From the NCBI GenBank assembly GCA_900465665.1, contig UBJO01000013.1, positions 21,295 through 85,294 on the forward strand: a DNA stretch of 64,000 nt, written 5' to 3'. Positions 44,093 to 54,585 of the stretch are shown here, in pieces. Within the stretch, counting starts at the first letter, position 1; every line of letters starts with the position of its first letter. This DNA is from Hyphomicrobiales bacterium (GTDB lineage Bacteria > Pseudomonadota > Alphaproteobacteria > Rhizobiales > Rhizobiaceae). Below the pieces are notes generated by a model, which saw only the letters and a program-made list of their open reading frames with translations, was not told the DNA's origin and ran no database searches. The translations under genes were made by a program, and so were the position numbers.

Positions 44093-44292
44093 ACGCCGCA
44101 ACGACTTCGGCGTGAATGGATAGCTTGCACACGCGGGCTCCGTCGGCCAAGCGACGAGACCACCGTTGCGATCCTCTTTCTCCCCACCTTTGTTCCACCC
44201 ATACAACCCGCCACAACCGCCCCACATCAATGGCGCGCAATTGTTCATTTATTGTTCTTGTTTCATTCCAATTTCTATGCCAGATTGCAATC

Positions 44293-44336
44293 CGCGACCA
44301 TGATGGGTCGCGATTTCAGGTGCAAGGGGTTGCACC
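44293..44336 (+). other. Tandem hairpins in the comM leader
   Basis: Two stems follow one another: CGCGACC/GGTCGCG (44293-44312, 6-base loop) and GGTGCAA/TTGCACC (44319-44336, loop GGGG). The second ends 28 bases before the comM start. They could be transcript structures or operators; no T-run follows, so termination is unlikely. Confidence 0.5.
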
Positions 44337-44364
44337 GCAGGGGATCTGGGCCAAGGGGTTGGGC

Positions 44365-45897
44365 ATGGTGGCGCGCGTCAGCACGGTTGCATTCCAGGGC
44401 ATAGAAGGGGTTCCGGTGGAGGTCCAGGTCATGGTCGCGCCCGGCAAGCTGATCACCCAGATCGTCGGCCTGCCCGACAAGGCGGTGGCCGAAAGCCGCG
44501 AGCGGGTGCATGCGGCACTCCATGCCTCCGGCCTGGCGCTCCCCGCCAAACGCATCACCGTCAACCTCGCCCCCGCCGATCTTCCCAAGGAAGGTAGCCA
44601 CTTCGACCTTCCCATCGCGCTCGGCCTGATGGCGGCCCTCGGCGCCATTCCGGCGGATGCGCTCTCGGGCTATGTCGTCATCGGCGAACTCAATCTCGAC
44701 GGCACGATCGCCGCCGTCAACGGCGCGCTGCCGGCCGCGATCGGCGCCAACGCGATGGGGAAAGGCCTGATCTGCCCGGCCGAAAGCGGCCCTGAGGCCG
44801 CCTGGGCCGGCGCCGAGCTCGACATCCTGGCGCCGCGCAGCCTGATCGCGCTCGCCAACCATTTTCGCGGCACCCAGGTGCTCTCGCGCCCCGAGCCGTC
44901 GATCCGCGCCACCGCCGCCAATCTTCCCGATCTCGCCGATATCAAGGGCCAGGAGAGCGCCAAGCGGGCGCTGGAAGTGGCGGCCGCCGGCGGCCATAAT
45001 TTGTTGATGGTCGGACCTCCCGGTTCCGGCAAGTCGATGCTCGCCGCCCGTCTGCCATCGATCCTGCCGCCGCTTTCGGCCGCCGAACTGCTTGAAGTCT
45101 CGATGATCCATTCGATCGCCGGCCAGCTCTCCGGAGGCAAGCTCTCCGACCGCCGACCGTTTCGCACCCCGCATCACTCCGCCACCATGGCGGCCCTCGT
45201 CGGCGGCGGTTTCCGAGCGCGTCCGGGGGAGGCGTCGCTTGCCCATCACGGCGTGCTCTTCCTCGACGAGTTTCCGGAATTCTCGCCGCAGGCGCTGGAT
45301 GCGCTGCGCCAGCCTCTGGAAACCGGCGAGTGCATCATCGCCCGCGCCAATCACCGCGTCAGCTATCCCGCCACCATCCAGCTGGTGGCGGCCATGAACC
45401 CGTGTCGCTGCGGCATGGCGGGTGAGCCGGGCCATAGCTGCGCGCGCGGCCCGCGCTGCATGGCGGATTACCAGGCCCGCATTTCCGGCCCCCTGATGGA
45501 TCGCATCGATATCAGGATTGACGTGCCCGCCGTCTCCGCCTTCGACCTGATCCGCCCGGCGCCGGCCGAAAAGAGCGCCGACGTCGCCCGCCGCGTTGCC
45601 CGCGCCCGTGACCTGCAGCGAGACCGCTTCCGCGCCGTTGGCCTTGGCGAGACCGGCACCAATGCCCGCTGCTCCACCGCGATGATCGAGACCTATGCGG
45701 CCCCCGATGCATCCGGCCTGCAGCTTTTGCGCGACGCCGCCGAAAAGATGAAGTTTTCCGCCCGCGGCTACCACCGCGTCCTCAAGGTCGCCCGCACGCT
45801 GGCCGACCTCGATAGCCAGGAGATGGTCGGCCGTATCCATTTGGCCGAGGCGATCTCCTACCGCATGGCGGGCGAGCGGCTGACGGCGGTGGCATGA
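44365..45897 (+). CDS. comM: YifB/ComM family Mg-chelatase-like AAA ATPase
   Basis: A 510-residue AAA+ ATPase of the ComM/YifB family, which drives branch migration during natural transformation in some bacteria. The N-terminal subdomain starts VSTVAFQGIEGVPVEVQV; the Walker A is VGPPGSGKSMLA, and Walker B is GVLFLDEFPEFSPQALDALRQPLETG. A Cys cluster NPCRCGMAGEPGHSCARGPRC may bind zinc. Length is family-typical. The start at 44365 gives the canonical N-terminus; the frame extends upstream to 44116 but that part is not homologous and runs through the repeats. Confidence 0.95.
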   Translation: MVARVSTVAFQGIEGVPVEVQVMVAPGKLITQIVGLPDKAVAESRERVHAALHASGLALPAKRITVNLAPADLPKEGSHFDLPIALGLMAALGAIPADALSGYVVIGELNLDGTIAAVNGALPAAIGANAMGKGLICPAESGPEAAWAGAELDILAPRSLIALANHFRGTQVLSRPEPSIRATAANLPDLADIKGQESAKRALEVAAAGGHNLLMVGPPGSGKSMLAARLPSILPPLSAAELLEVSMIHSIAGQLSGGKLSDRRPFRTPHHSATMAALVGGGFRARPGEASLAHHGVLFLDEFPEFSPQALDALRQPLETGECIIARANHRVSYPATIQLVAAMNPCRCGMAGEPGHSCARGPRCMADYQARISGPLMDRIDIRIDVPAVSAFDLIRPAPAEKSADVARRVARARDLQRDRFRAVGLGETGTNARCSTAMIETYAAPDASGLQLLRDAAEKMKFSARGYHRVLKVARTLADLDSQEMVGRIHLAEAISYRMAGERLTAVA

Positions 45898-45974
45898 GGG
45901 GGAGGGGGCGATCGAAAGCGGAGACGCAGTGGGAGCGCCGTCGCTAGCTTGGCGGAGGGGAGCAGTCCGGTGCC

Positions 45975-46274
45975 TCAGGTCTCGCGCGCTGCGCCGACCT
46001 CGTAGCTCTGGAGCTTGCGGTCGTGGATGCCGAGTGCTGGCCATGCGGCGCGCCAGTCGCTCAGGTGCGCGGTTTGAAAATGGCGGTCGAGCGAGGCTTG
46101 GTCGCGCCAGCGTTCGGTGACGTGAATGAGGCCGGGCTCGAGCACGTCCTCGGCGTAGGAATAATCCAGGCAGCCGTCTTCGGCGCGGCTCATCTCCACC
46201 ATGCGCTGCATCACGGGGCGCGCGAGCGCGAGGTTCTCATGGGGGAGGCGGATGGTTCCGACGATCAACAGCAT
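45975..46274 (-). CDS. Antibiotic biosynthesis monooxygenase-fold protein
   Basis: A 99-residue dimeric alpha/beta-barrel protein (ABM family). MLLIVGTIRLPHENLALARPVMQRMV, AEDGCLDYSYAEDV and HVTERWRDQASLDRHFQTAHL are typical. Cofactor-free quinol monooxygenases such as YgiN belong here, but function cannot be assigned. It converges on comM. The ribosome binding site is weak. Confidence 0.85.
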   Translation of the reverse strand: MLLIVGTIRLPHENLALARPVMQRMVEMSRAEDGCLDYSYAEDVLEPGLIHVTERWRDQASLDRHFQTAHLSDWRAAWPALGIHDRKLQSYEVGAARET

Positions 46275-46311
46275 GGCGTGGCTTGCGTCCGGTTGGAGGT
46301 TGGTGCGGGAT

Positions 46312-46345
46312 CGTAAACAGTAAAGAGGGCGCCGAAGCGCCCTCT
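46312..46345 (-). terminator. Terminator of cysK
   Basis: A 9-bp GC-rich stem with a CGAA tetraloop (AGAGGGCGC and GCGCCCTCT, 46324-46345) is followed on the minus strand by TTTACTGTTTA. It lies about 60 bases downstream of the cysK stop. Confidence 0.7.
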
Positions 46346-46407
46346 TGATAGCGAAGTGAAGCGGGAAGTGCGGATGCTGTGAACCGCGACACGCTTCAGC
46401 CCTATCC

Positions 46408-47370
<963 letters not shown>

Positions 47371-47502
47371 GATAAGCTCCCTTGATGAAATATAGAGTGA
47401 GAATAGGGTCTAAGCCGGTGGTCGGCCAGAGTAGCTTCACCCGCCACCCCTGTGGTTCAGAGAAAAAACCCTTTGCGAACCACGGTTTGCCGAATGATTT
47501 TT

Positions 47503-48120
47503 TCAGGCCGCGCGGGTGGCGATGAAGGCCGCCGTGCCCGCCAGAATGCTCGCCGCCACCCGATTCAGCGCCTGCAGCGCGCGCGGCTGTTTGAGCAACG
47601 TGCGCGCCCGCGAGGCCAGCAGCATATAGGGGATCAGCACCACCAGAAGCACGACGAAGGTGGTCAATAGCAGCAGGCCGTATTCGCGCATCCCGACGCT
47701 GTCGATGCTGATCAGCGTCGGCACCAGTGCCACGTAAAACAGCATGGTCTTCGGATTGCCGAGCGTCACCAGCAGGCCGGAAAGAAAGCTCATGCCGATA
47801 TTGCTGGATTTCTTCGCCGCAATGTCCTGCGGCAGCAGGCCCGCAGTCCACAGCTTGTAGGCGATATAGCCGAGATAGAGCGCTCCGAGGATCTTGATGA
47901 CGATGAACACCTCGGTGAAGGTCTGCGCCACGAAGGCGAGGCCGAGGATCACGGCGGTGAGATAAGTCATGTCGCCGAGCACCAGCCCAAGGCCCATGAA
48001 GAAGGTCTCGCGGAAGTTCGAGCCTAGCGCGCGGGCAACGATGGCGGTGATGCCGGGGCCGGGAATGGCGGCGGCGATGAACAGCGCCGCGGCATAGGCG
48101 AAGAGTGCGGTGAACGACAT
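47503..48120 (-). CDS. LysE family amino-acid/metabolite exporter
   Basis: A 205-residue membrane protein with six transmembrane segments of the LysE/RhtB type. The N-terminal motif AAAIPGPGITAIVARALGSN and the GLGLVLGDMTYLTAVILGLAFV stretch are characteristic; the conserved NPKTMLFYVALVP marks the fifth segment. Substrate is usually a basic or neutral amino acid, but cannot be told. GGGAGG lies before the ATG. A T-rich stretch with a short inverted repeat (47475-47490) lies just beyond the stop and may end the message. Confidence 0.9.
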   Translation of the reverse strand: MSFTALFAYAAALFIAAAIPGPGITAIVARALGSNFRETFFMGLGLVLGDMTYLTAVILGLAFVAQTFTEVFIVIKILGALYLGYIAYKLWTAGLLPQDIAAKKSSNIGMSFLSGLLVTLGNPKTMLFYVALVPTLISIDSVGMREYGLLLLTTFVVLLVVLIPYMLLASRARTLLKQPRALQALNRVAASILAGTAAFIATRAA

Positions 48121-48376
48121 GTGAGCCTCCCAATCGGCTGTGTTCTACGCCTCTTGCAGGACCGTTTCAACAGGCCGTTGGGTAGCCTCAACGGGGCGGA
48201 TTTCCGACGCGGGCATTCTGTCACGGGCGTCTGCTATTGACGCCTCGGGTCGCGGTTCTAGTTCTCGGTTGGTGGCGGATGTCTGGCCGTAGCCGGAGCC
48301 GGAATTGTCGGCCACATGGGGGACGCAACCCGTTCCGGCACCCGTATCACGCCGATCTGGCGAAGGAGAAAATTTC

Positions 48377-48892
48377 ATGTCGACACCCGTCGAAAAGCGC
48401 AAGACCGCGGCCCTCGCAACCCCGACCGATCTGAAGAGCAACGCCATCCAGGATATCTCGGGCGCGCTGGCAGCGCTTCTGGCCGATACCTTCGCGCTCT
48501 ATCTCAAGACCAAGAATTTCCACTGGCACATGTCCGGCCCGCATTTCCGCGATTATCATCTGCTGCTGGACGAGCATGCCGAGCAGATCTTCGCCATCAC
48601 CGATGAAATGGCCGAACGCGCCCGCAAGATCGGCGGCACGACGCTGCGCTCCATCGGCCATATCGGCCGCCTGCAGCGCCTGGCCGATAACGACGCCGAC
48701 TATGTGACGCCGGAGGACATGCTGGCCGAACTGCGTGATGACAATCGCCAGCTGATCTCGCTGATGCGCGAGACCCACGACGTCTGCTCCGAACACAATG
48801 ACGTCGCCACGACCAGCCTTCTCGAAAACTGGATCGACGAAGCCGAGCGCCGCCACTGGTTCCTCTTCGAGATCACCCGCCAGGCGAAATAA
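48377..48892 (+). CDS. dps: Dps family DNA starvation/stationary-phase protection protein
   Basis: A 171-residue ferritin-like protein that stores iron as a 12-mer, oxidises ferrous iron with peroxide and protects DNA. The ferroxidase ligands are in NFHWHMSGPHFRDYHLLLDEHAEQIF (His49, His51, Asp65, Glu66/Glu69). A Lys/Arg-rich N-terminus precedes the helical bundle, consistent with DNA binding. The start at 48377 has AAGGAG upstream; the longer frame to 48305 is unsupported. It is convergent with the EamA gene. Regulation in this family is by OxyR or iron/stress; no site was identified. Confidence 0.94.
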   Translation: MSTPVEKRKTAALATPTDLKSNAIQDISGALAALLADTFALYLKTKNFHWHMSGPHFRDYHLLLDEHAEQIFAITDEMAERARKIGGTTLRSIGHIGRLQRLADNDADYVTPEDMLAELRDDNRQLISLMRETHDVCSEHNDVATTSLLENWIDEAERRHWFLFEITRQAK

Positions 48893-48914
48893 TCGCCATC
48901 ATTGAGCCCATCGC

Positions 48915-49820
48915 TCAGGTCCGGACACCCCGCAGCACACCTTTCAGCCGCGCGGGCGTCCAGCCAAGGTTCATGCCCGCCGCCGCCAGAAGAATGATGG
49001 CGGCGCCGGCGATCTGCAGCGGCTGCAGCGCATGGCCGAAGGCGACCCGGTCGACGACGATCGCCGCGATCGGGTAGAGGAAGGACAGCGCGCCGGTCAG
49101 GTGGATCGGCAGCTTCTGGATTGCGCCGTAAAGCAGCACATACATCAGCCCCGTATGCACCACGCCCAGCGTCACCAGCAGCGCCCATGTCGCGCTGTCA
49201 TGGGGCAGGGCGGAAAAGTCCGTCATCGGCGCCAGCATCACCACGCCGGTCGAAACCTGGATCAGCGCGATCAGATGCGGTGGCGTGCCCTTCAGCCATT
49301 TCGCGGCCAGCGCCGCTAGCGCGTAGAAGAAGGCTGCGCCCAGCGCCATGGCGATGCCGATGGCATAATCGCCGCCCGCGCCGGCCACCTGCGGTTTGCC
49401 CTCGACGATCCCGATCATGCCTGTGAATGCCAGTACCAGCCAGAACAGCTTCGCCGCCGTGATCCTGTCGCCGAGAAACAGGGCGCCTAGCCCGAGCAGC
49501 ATGAAGGGCTGCGTGTTGTAGACGGTGGTCGCGACCGAGATCGACGTATGCCCATAGGCGCCGAAGAGCAGCAGCCAGTTGAGCACGATGGCGACACCCC
49601 CGAACACCGCGATCGCAAAGGCACGCAGCCCGATCGTGCCGGGCTTCAGCAATCCCATCGCCGCGCAGACGACGAGCAGGCTGATCGCCCCGAACAGGCA
49701 GCGCCAGAAGACGACGCCGCTCACTGGCTGACCTGACATCACGACAAACCAGCCGATCGTCCCCGAAATCAGCATCGCCGCCGCCATCTCAATGCTGCCG
49801 CTGCGGATATCCTGTTGCAT
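48915..49820 (-). CDS. EamA/DMT family transporter
   Basis: A 301-residue membrane protein with two EamA repeats (about residues 12-135 and 150-285). LNWLLLFGAYGHTSISVATTVYNTQPFMLLGLGALFLGD and LSFLYPIAAIVVDRV are the hallmark helices. The start at 49820 is supported by GGAGG six bases upstream. It is divergent from an Lrp-type regulator 102 bases away, which probably controls it, so an amino-acid-like substrate is likely but unproven. Confidence 0.88.
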   Translation of the reverse strand: MQQDIRSGSIEMAAAMLISGTIGWFVVMSGQPVSGVVFWRCLFGAISLLVVCAAMGLLKPGTIGLRAFAIAVFGGVAIVLNWLLLFGAYGHTSISVATTVYNTQPFMLLGLGALFLGDRITAAKLFWLVLAFTGMIGIVEGKPQVAGAGGDYAIGIAMALGAAFFYALAALAAKWLKGTPPHLIALIQVSTGVVMLAPMTDFSALPHDSATWALLVTLGVVHTGLMYVLLYGAIQKLPIHLTGALSFLYPIAAIVVDRVAFGHALQPLQIAGAAIILLAAAGMNLGWTPARLKGVLRGVRT

Positions 49821-49922
49821 TCCCGCCTCCCGTTGTTGAGAATGAGAATATTGCGGTCCCCGCGCCATTTATATAATCTTGAGGCTCCGAATGGCGGCTT
49901 TCACCTTTGATCGTGAGGCGAA

Positions 49923-50381
49923 ATGAGCGTTCAACCTAACAATGATCTCGACGACATCGACCGCCGCATTCTTCAGGCGCTGGCCGCCGATGCGCGAATG
50001 TCGCTGAAGGAGCTTGCGCAGGCAGCGGGTCTCTCTTCGCCCAGCGCCGGCGAACGCCTGCGCCGGCTGGAAGAGCGCGGCGTCATTTCCGCCTTCACCG
50101 TGGATATCGATCCCGCGGCACTCGGCTATCCCCTGCAGGCGATCGTCCGCGTCCGGCCGCTGCCGGGGCAGCTGCATGTGGTGGAGCGGATCATCCGGGA
50201 GACGCCGGAGTTCGTCGAATGTGACAAGGTCACCGGCGATGATTGCTTCGTCGCCCGCCTCGTCGTCCGTTCCATGGCGCAGCTGGACACGATCCTCGAC
50301 AAGGTCGCGGAGAAGGCCGAGACCAGCACATCGATGGTGAAGGCCTCGCCGGTGAAGCGCCGCCTGCCGCCGCTAAGCTGA
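49923..50381 (+). CDS. Lrp/AsnC family transcriptional regulator
   Basis: A 152-residue regulator with an N-terminal winged helix (LDDIDRRILQALAADARMSLKELAQAAGLSSPSAGERLRRLEERGVI) and the C-terminal ligand-sensing RAM/ACT domain (IVRVRPLPGQLHVVERIIRETPEFVECDKVTGDDCFVARL). The spacer to the divergent EamA gene has a perfect TATAAT (49872-49877), the best -10 candidate. GAGGCGAA precedes the ATG. It probably acts on the exporter in response to an amino acid. Confidence 0.92.
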   Translation: MSVQPNNDLDDIDRRILQALAADARMSLKELAQAAGLSSPSAGERLRRLEERGVISAFTVDIDPAALGYPLQAIVRVRPLPGQLHVVERIIRETPEFVECDKVTGDDCFVARLVVRSMAQLDTILDKVAEKAETSTSMVKASPVKRRLPPLS

Positions 50382-50390
50382 AAGCCTAGC

Positions 50391-51290
50391 CTAGAAATCC
50401 GCCATAGGCGAAAGCATCGCCGGCCGGTCGAGACTGATGTGGAGATCGGTGCGGATCATGAAATGCGTGCCGCCGTCGATCAGCCGCGCCTCGCCCTGCC
50501 AGCCGAGCTTGTCGGGCGAAAACAGAACCTCGACCCCTAGCGGCGCGATGCCGAGGCCACCCAGGATGGCGCTGAGCGACGGGACGGTCGAAGCAATCAC
50601 ATCCGACAGCACGAATGTGTTGTCATTCCCCACTTTCCAGGCGATCACCGCCTGCCGGTCCTCCAGCCAGCTCAACCGCACATCCGGATCGAACTGCGTG
50701 TTGATCAGGAACATCGCCGCGCTCTCGCAGACTGCGAGAGCGTCGGAAACCGGTGTGCGGGACCGCAGCGCCCGCTGCAGCAGCGCAAGATCCTCGGGCT
50801 TCCACGGGTCGAGCGTCCGCGCGGGCATGGCCGCCATCGCAGGCTCCGGCGCCGCGCCGGCATAAAGATGCATCGGCAGCGAGCGAAAACCATGGGGCGT
50901 GTAGAGATCAGGCTTGTCCGTATAGAGCACCACCGCCTCGAAGCCCCGGACCGCGCACCAGTCGAGCGCCTTTTTGGTCACGTCGCGATAAAGCCCGCGC
51001 CCGCGCCATGGCGGACGCACGGCGCCCGATTGCAGGCCGGCGGCGTTGATTTTGCGTCCCTCGATCACGAGAGGCATGGCGAAGGCCGAGAGATTGGCGG
51101 CGAGAAGTCCTGTCTCGTCGAACCAGCCGAAGGGCATGCTGGTGGGGTCGGCGCCGCCGAGACGCTTCAGCGGGTCGAGATCGATACCGAACGTGTCGGA
51201 GAGAAGCGACACCAGCGCCGCCCAGGCCTTGTCGTCGGCGAAATAGTCCTGCCGGAAGGTGAGGCCGGAGCTATCGGTCGCCTTCTCCAT
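50391..51290 (-). CDS. GNAT family N-acetyltransferase
   Basis: A 299-residue protein. The first half is an N-terminal GNAT domain with motif A in AGLQSGAVRPPWRGRGLYRDVTKKAL (R/Q-x-x-G-x-G-type) and the KPDLYTPHGFRSLP segment near the active site. The second half is a divergent, possibly degenerate second domain, as in Eis-like two-domain acetyltransferases. The substrate is unknown. The ATG shares one base with the dut stop (TGATG), so it is translationally coupled to dut; a GTG one codon earlier is possible. Confidence 0.82.
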   Translation of the reverse strand: MEKATDSSGLTFRQDYFADDKAWAALVSLLSDTFGIDLDPLKRLGGADPTSMPFGWFDETGLLAANLSAFAMPLVIEGRKINAAGLQSGAVRPPWRGRGLYRDVTKKALDWCAVRGFEAVVLYTDKPDLYTPHGFRSLPMHLYAGAAPEPAMAAMPARTLDPWKPEDLALLQRALRSRTPVSDALAVCESAAMFLINTQFDPDVRLSWLEDRQAVIAWKVGNDNTFVLSDVIASTVPSLSAILGGLGIAPLGVEVLFSPDKLGWQGEARLIDGGTHFMIRTDLHISLDRPAMLSPMADF

Positions 51291-51760
51291 CACACGCCCG
51301 TGGAGCCGAAGCCGCCGGCGCCGCGCGCCGTGGTGCTCGCCTCGGTGATCTCGGCGACGCGCGCCTGCGTCACCGGCGCGATCACCATCTGGGCGATCCG
51401 CATGCCGCGGGTGATCTCGAACGGCTCCTCGCCGAGATTGATAAGCAGCACCTTCACTTCGCCGCGATAATCGCTGTCGATCGTGCCCGGTGTGTTGAGG
51501 CAGGTGATGCCGTTCTTGAAGGCGAGGCCGGAGCGCGGGCGGATCTGGCCTTCGAAACCCTCGGGGATCTCGAAGATCAGCCCTGTCGGCACCAGCGCCC
51601 GCTTGCCTGATGTAAGCACCATCGGTGCACCGTCGTCTACGGCGGCGCGCAGGTCCATGCCGGCGGCGCCCTTGGTTTCATAGGCGGGCAGCTCGATGCC
51701 TTCGCCATGGGGCAGACGCAGGAGATTGAGGGTCGGGCGGGTATCTGTGTGAATGGTCAT
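51290..51760 (-). CDS. dut: dUTP diphosphatase
   Basis: Dut hydrolyses dUTP to dUMP and keeps uracil out of DNA. The 156-residue trimeric enzyme contains all five motifs: AGMDLRAA (motif 1), [11 protein letters not shown] (2), [14 protein letters not shown] (3), [10 protein letters not shown] (4) and [10 protein letters not shown] (5). It is first in a two-gene unit with the GNAT gene. Confidence 0.97.
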   Translation of the reverse strand: MTIHTDTRPTLNLLRLPHGEGIELPAYETKGAAGMDLRAAVDDGAPMVLTSGKRALVPTGLIFEIPEGFEGQIRPRSGLAFKNGITCLNTPGTIDSDYRGEVKVLLINLGEEPFEITRGMRIAQMVIAPVTQARVAEITEASTTARGAGGFGSTGV

Positions 51761-51850
51761 GCGCCATTACTTTGCCCCCGCAAGGCCAAGGTCAATTGCA
51801 AAGCGGCGCCTAAATCGCTAGATACGCCGCAACTCCACAGGATTCATAGC

Positions 51851-53434
51851 ATGGCCGAAAGTCTCGCCGAGGCGGTTTCCCGCCGCCGCACATTCGCTAT
51901 TATCGCCCACCCGGACGCGGGCAAGACGACGCTCACCGAAAAGCTGCTGCTGTTCGGCGGCGCCATTCAGCTCGCCGGCGAAGTCAAGGCGAAGAAGGAT
52001 CGCATCCAGACCCGGTCGGACTGGATGAAGATCGAGCGCGAGCGTGGCATCTCGGTCGTCACCTCGGTGATGACCTTCGAATATGAAGGCAATGTCTTCA
52101 ATATTCTCGATACGCCCGGTCACGAAGACTTCGCCGACGACACCTACCGCACGCTGACGGCGGTGGATGCGGCCGTCATGGTTATCGACGCCGCCAAGGG
52201 TATCGAGCCCAGAACGCTGAAGCTCTTCGAAGTCTGCCGCATGCGCGACATCCCGATCATCACCTTCATCAACAAGATGGACCGCGAAAGCCGCGATCCC
52301 TTCGAGATCCTGGATGAGGTCGAGGAAAAGTTGGCGCTGGACACCGCTCCGGTCACCTGGCCGATCGGCCGCTCCAAGACCTTCTGCGGCTCCTATCACC
52401 TGGCCGACAACACGGTGCGCGGCTCCGATACGGAAGTGACGCCCACCAAGGTCAACGGCCCGCAGGCTGTTGCCGATCGCCTGCCGGAAAACGAGCGCTC
52501 GGCCTTCGTCGACGAGACGGAACTGGCGATCGAAGCCTGCCGCCCGTTTGACCGCAAGGCCTTCCTCGAAGGCCACCTGACGCCTGTTTTCTTCGGCTCG
52601 GCGCTGCGCAATTTCGGTGTCCGCGATCTCATCAACGCGCTCGGCGAATTCGCGCCGCCGCCGCGTGATCAGGTCGCCGATATCAGAACCGTGCATGCCG
52701 CCGAAGACAAGATGACGGCCTTCGTCTTCAAGATCCAGGCCAACATGGACCCCAACCACCGAGACCGCATTGCCTTTGCCCGCATCTGCTCCGGCAAGCT
52801 GGAGCGCGGCATGAAGGCGCGTCTCGCCCGCACCGGCAAGCAGCTCGGCCTCACCGCGCCGCAGTTCTTCTTCGCCTCGCAGCGCCAGCTGGCCGATACC
52901 GCCTTTGCCGGCGACGTCGTCGGTATCCCGAACCACGGAACGCTCAGGATCGGCGATACGCTGACGGAAGGCGAGGCGCTGGTGTTCCAGGGCGTGCCGA
53001 ACTTCTCGCCGGAAATCCTGCGCCGCGTGCGGCTTGAGGATGCGATGAAGGCGAAGAAGCTCAAGGAAGCGCTGCAGCAGATGGCCGAAGAGGGCGTCGT
53101 GCAGCTCTTCTCACCGGAAGATGGTTCGCCGGCTATCGTTGGTGTCGTTGGCGCGCTGCAGCTCGATGTCTTGAAGGAGCGCCTGTCGGCCGAATACACG
53201 CTGCCGGTCTCGTTCGAAATGTCGCGCTTCTCTGTCTGCCGTTGGATCTCGTCCGACCAGCCGGCCGAGCTAGACAAGTTCTTGAACGTCAAGCGCGGCG
53301 ATATCGCCCGCGACCTCGACGGCGACCCGGTCTTCCTGGCGCAGGACAGCTTCTCGCTGCGCTACGAATCCGAACGCTTCCCGGCGATCAAGATGGTCGC
53401 CATCAAGGAATATCACGTCGCCAAGGCGGCGTGA
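51851..53434 (+). CDS. prfC: Peptide chain release factor 3
   Basis: RF3 is a GTPase that recycles RF1/RF2 from the ribosome. The 527-residue protein begins its G domain with IIAHPDAGKTTLTEKLLLFG (G1), and has DTPGHEDFADDTYRTL (G3) and NKMDRESRDP (G4). Domains II and III follow. The start at 51851 is canonical; the frame is open back to 51707 but is not homologous. It is a single gene. Confidence 0.97.
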   Translation: MAESLAEAVSRRRTFAIIAHPDAGKTTLTEKLLLFGGAIQLAGEVKAKKDRIQTRSDWMKIERERGISVVTSVMTFEYEGNVFNILDTPGHEDFADDTYRTLTAVDAAVMVIDAAKGIEPRTLKLFEVCRMRDIPIITFINKMDRESRDPFEILDEVEEKLALDTAPVTWPIGRSKTFCGSYHLADNTVRGSDTEVTPTKVNGPQAVADRLPENERSAFVDETELAIEACRPFDRKAFLEGHLTPVFFGSALRNFGVRDLINALGEFAPPPRDQVADIRTVHAAEDKMTAFVFKIQANMDPNHRDRIAFARICSGKLERGMKARLARTGKQLGLTAPQFFFASQRQLADTAFAGDVVGIPNHGTLRIGDTLTEGEALVFQGVPNFSPEILRRVRLEDAMKAKKLKEALQQMAEEGVVQLFSPEDGSPAIVGVVGALQLDVLKERLSAEYTLPVSFEMSRFSVCRWISSDQPAELDKFLNVKRGDIARDLDGDPVFLAQDSFSLRYESERFPAIKMVAIKEYHVAKAA

Positions 53435-53467
53435 TTCTGGTCAAGCTTTCGTCATGAGTGGAAAGGG

Positions 53468-53483
53468 GCGCTGCTTGCAGCGC
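53468..53483 (+). terminator. Small hairpin after prfC
   Basis: GCGCTG and CAGCGC form a 6-bp stem with loop CTTG, 34 bases after the prfC stop, followed by only TT. It is a weak candidate terminator in the 113-base gap before the metal ABC genes. Confidence 0.35.
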
Positions 53484-53547
53484 TTCGCCATATTCCATCG
53501 GATATAGCGTCGTGACATAGTGGCTCCGATTTCATCGGGAAGCCACC

Positions 53548-54585
53548 ATGCTCAAACTCGCCAGCACGATCCTTGCCGCCCTTTTCACGCTCTTCAGCGC
53601 CGAAGCCTTCGCCCGTCCGTTCACCGATGCGGGCGGCCGCACGGTGGAAATCCCCGATCACGTCACCCGCGTGCTGACGGCCGGTCCGCCGGCCTCGGTG
53701 CTGGTCTACGTGCTGGCGCCGGACAAGCTCACGGGCTGGGTGCGCGAGCCGAGCGCGGAGGAGAAGCAGTTCCTGGCGCCATCGGTGCAGAACCTGCCCA
53801 CCTATGGCCGGCTGACGGGGCAGGGCGGCACCGCCAACATGGAGGCGGTGATCGCCGCCAAGCCAGATCTCATCATCGATGTCGGCACCGTCAATCCGAC
53901 CTATGTCTCGCTGGCCGACAAGGTGCAGCAGCAGACCGGCATTCCCTATGTGCTGATCGACGGGAGCTTTGAAAAGACGCCGCAGACGCTGCGAGAGGTC
54001 GGCGACCTGCTCGGCGTCGCGCCGCGCGCGCAGGAGTTGGCCAGCTATGCCGAGACGACGCTGAAGACCCTTCACGACGGCCTGGCGAAGCTTCCCTCGG
54101 ACAAGCGCCCAAGAGTCTATTACGGGCGCGGTCCGGAAGGCCTTGAGACCGGCCTGTCGGGCTCCATCAACATGGAGATGCTTCAGGCGGCCGGCGCCGA
54201 CAATGTTGCGGCCGCCGCCGGCCAGGGCGGGCTCACAAATGTCTCACTGGAACAGGTTCTCGGCTGGAACCCCGATATCATCCTCGCGGCCTCGCCCAAG
54301 TTCGCGCAAGCCGTAAAAAGCGATCCATCCTGGGCAAGCATCGAGGCGATAAAGAGCGGCAAGGTATTCACCGCGCCCGCGCTTCCCTTCGGCTGGTTCG
54401 ATTCTCCGCCCGGCATCAACCGCCTGATCGGCATCCGCTGGCTGGAGACGCTGCTTTATCCTCAAAGCTTCGACAGCGATCTGAAAGCCGACGTGCGGGC
54501 ATTCTTCAAGCTGTTCTATCAGGTCGATGTGAGCGATGCTGATCTCGACACGCTGCTGAAAGGCGCGCTACCCTCGTCGAAATGA
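53548..54585 (+). CDS. Iron/B12-type ABC transporter substrate-binding protein
   Basis: A 345-residue periplasmic binding protein of the FecB/BtuF type, with a signal peptide (residues 1-22, LASTILAALFTLFSAEAFA) and two alpha/beta lobes. RTVEIPDHVTRVLTAGPPASVLVYVLAP and MEAVIAAKPDLIIDVGTVNPTY are typical first-lobe features; PFGWFDSPPGINRLIGIRWL marks the end. It could bind ferric siderophore, heme, cobalamin or another metal chelate. GGGAA lies before the ATG. It is followed by the permease gene with a four-base overlap. Confidence 0.92.
   Translation: MLKLASTILAALFTLFSAEAFARPFTDAGGRTVEIPDHVTRVLTAGPPASVLVYVLAPDKLTGWVREPSAEEKQFLAPSVQNLPTYGRLTGQGGTANMEAVIAAKPDLIIDVGTVNPTYVSLADKVQQQTGIPYVLIDGSFEKTPQTLREVGDLLGVAPRAQELASYAETTLKTLHDGLAKLPSDKRPRVYYGRGPEGLETGLSGSINMEMLQAAGADNVAAAAGQGGLTNVSLEQVLGWNPDIILAASPKFAQAVKSDPSWASIEAIKSGKVFTAPALPFGWFDSPPGINRLIGIRWLETLLYPQSFDSDLKADVRAFFKLFYQVDVSDADLDTLLKGALPSSK

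Noticed and set aside
53435..53547. Cobalamin riboswitch upstream of the metal ABC genes
   Set aside because: The 113-base gap is too short and lacks the B12-box; only a small hairpin is present.
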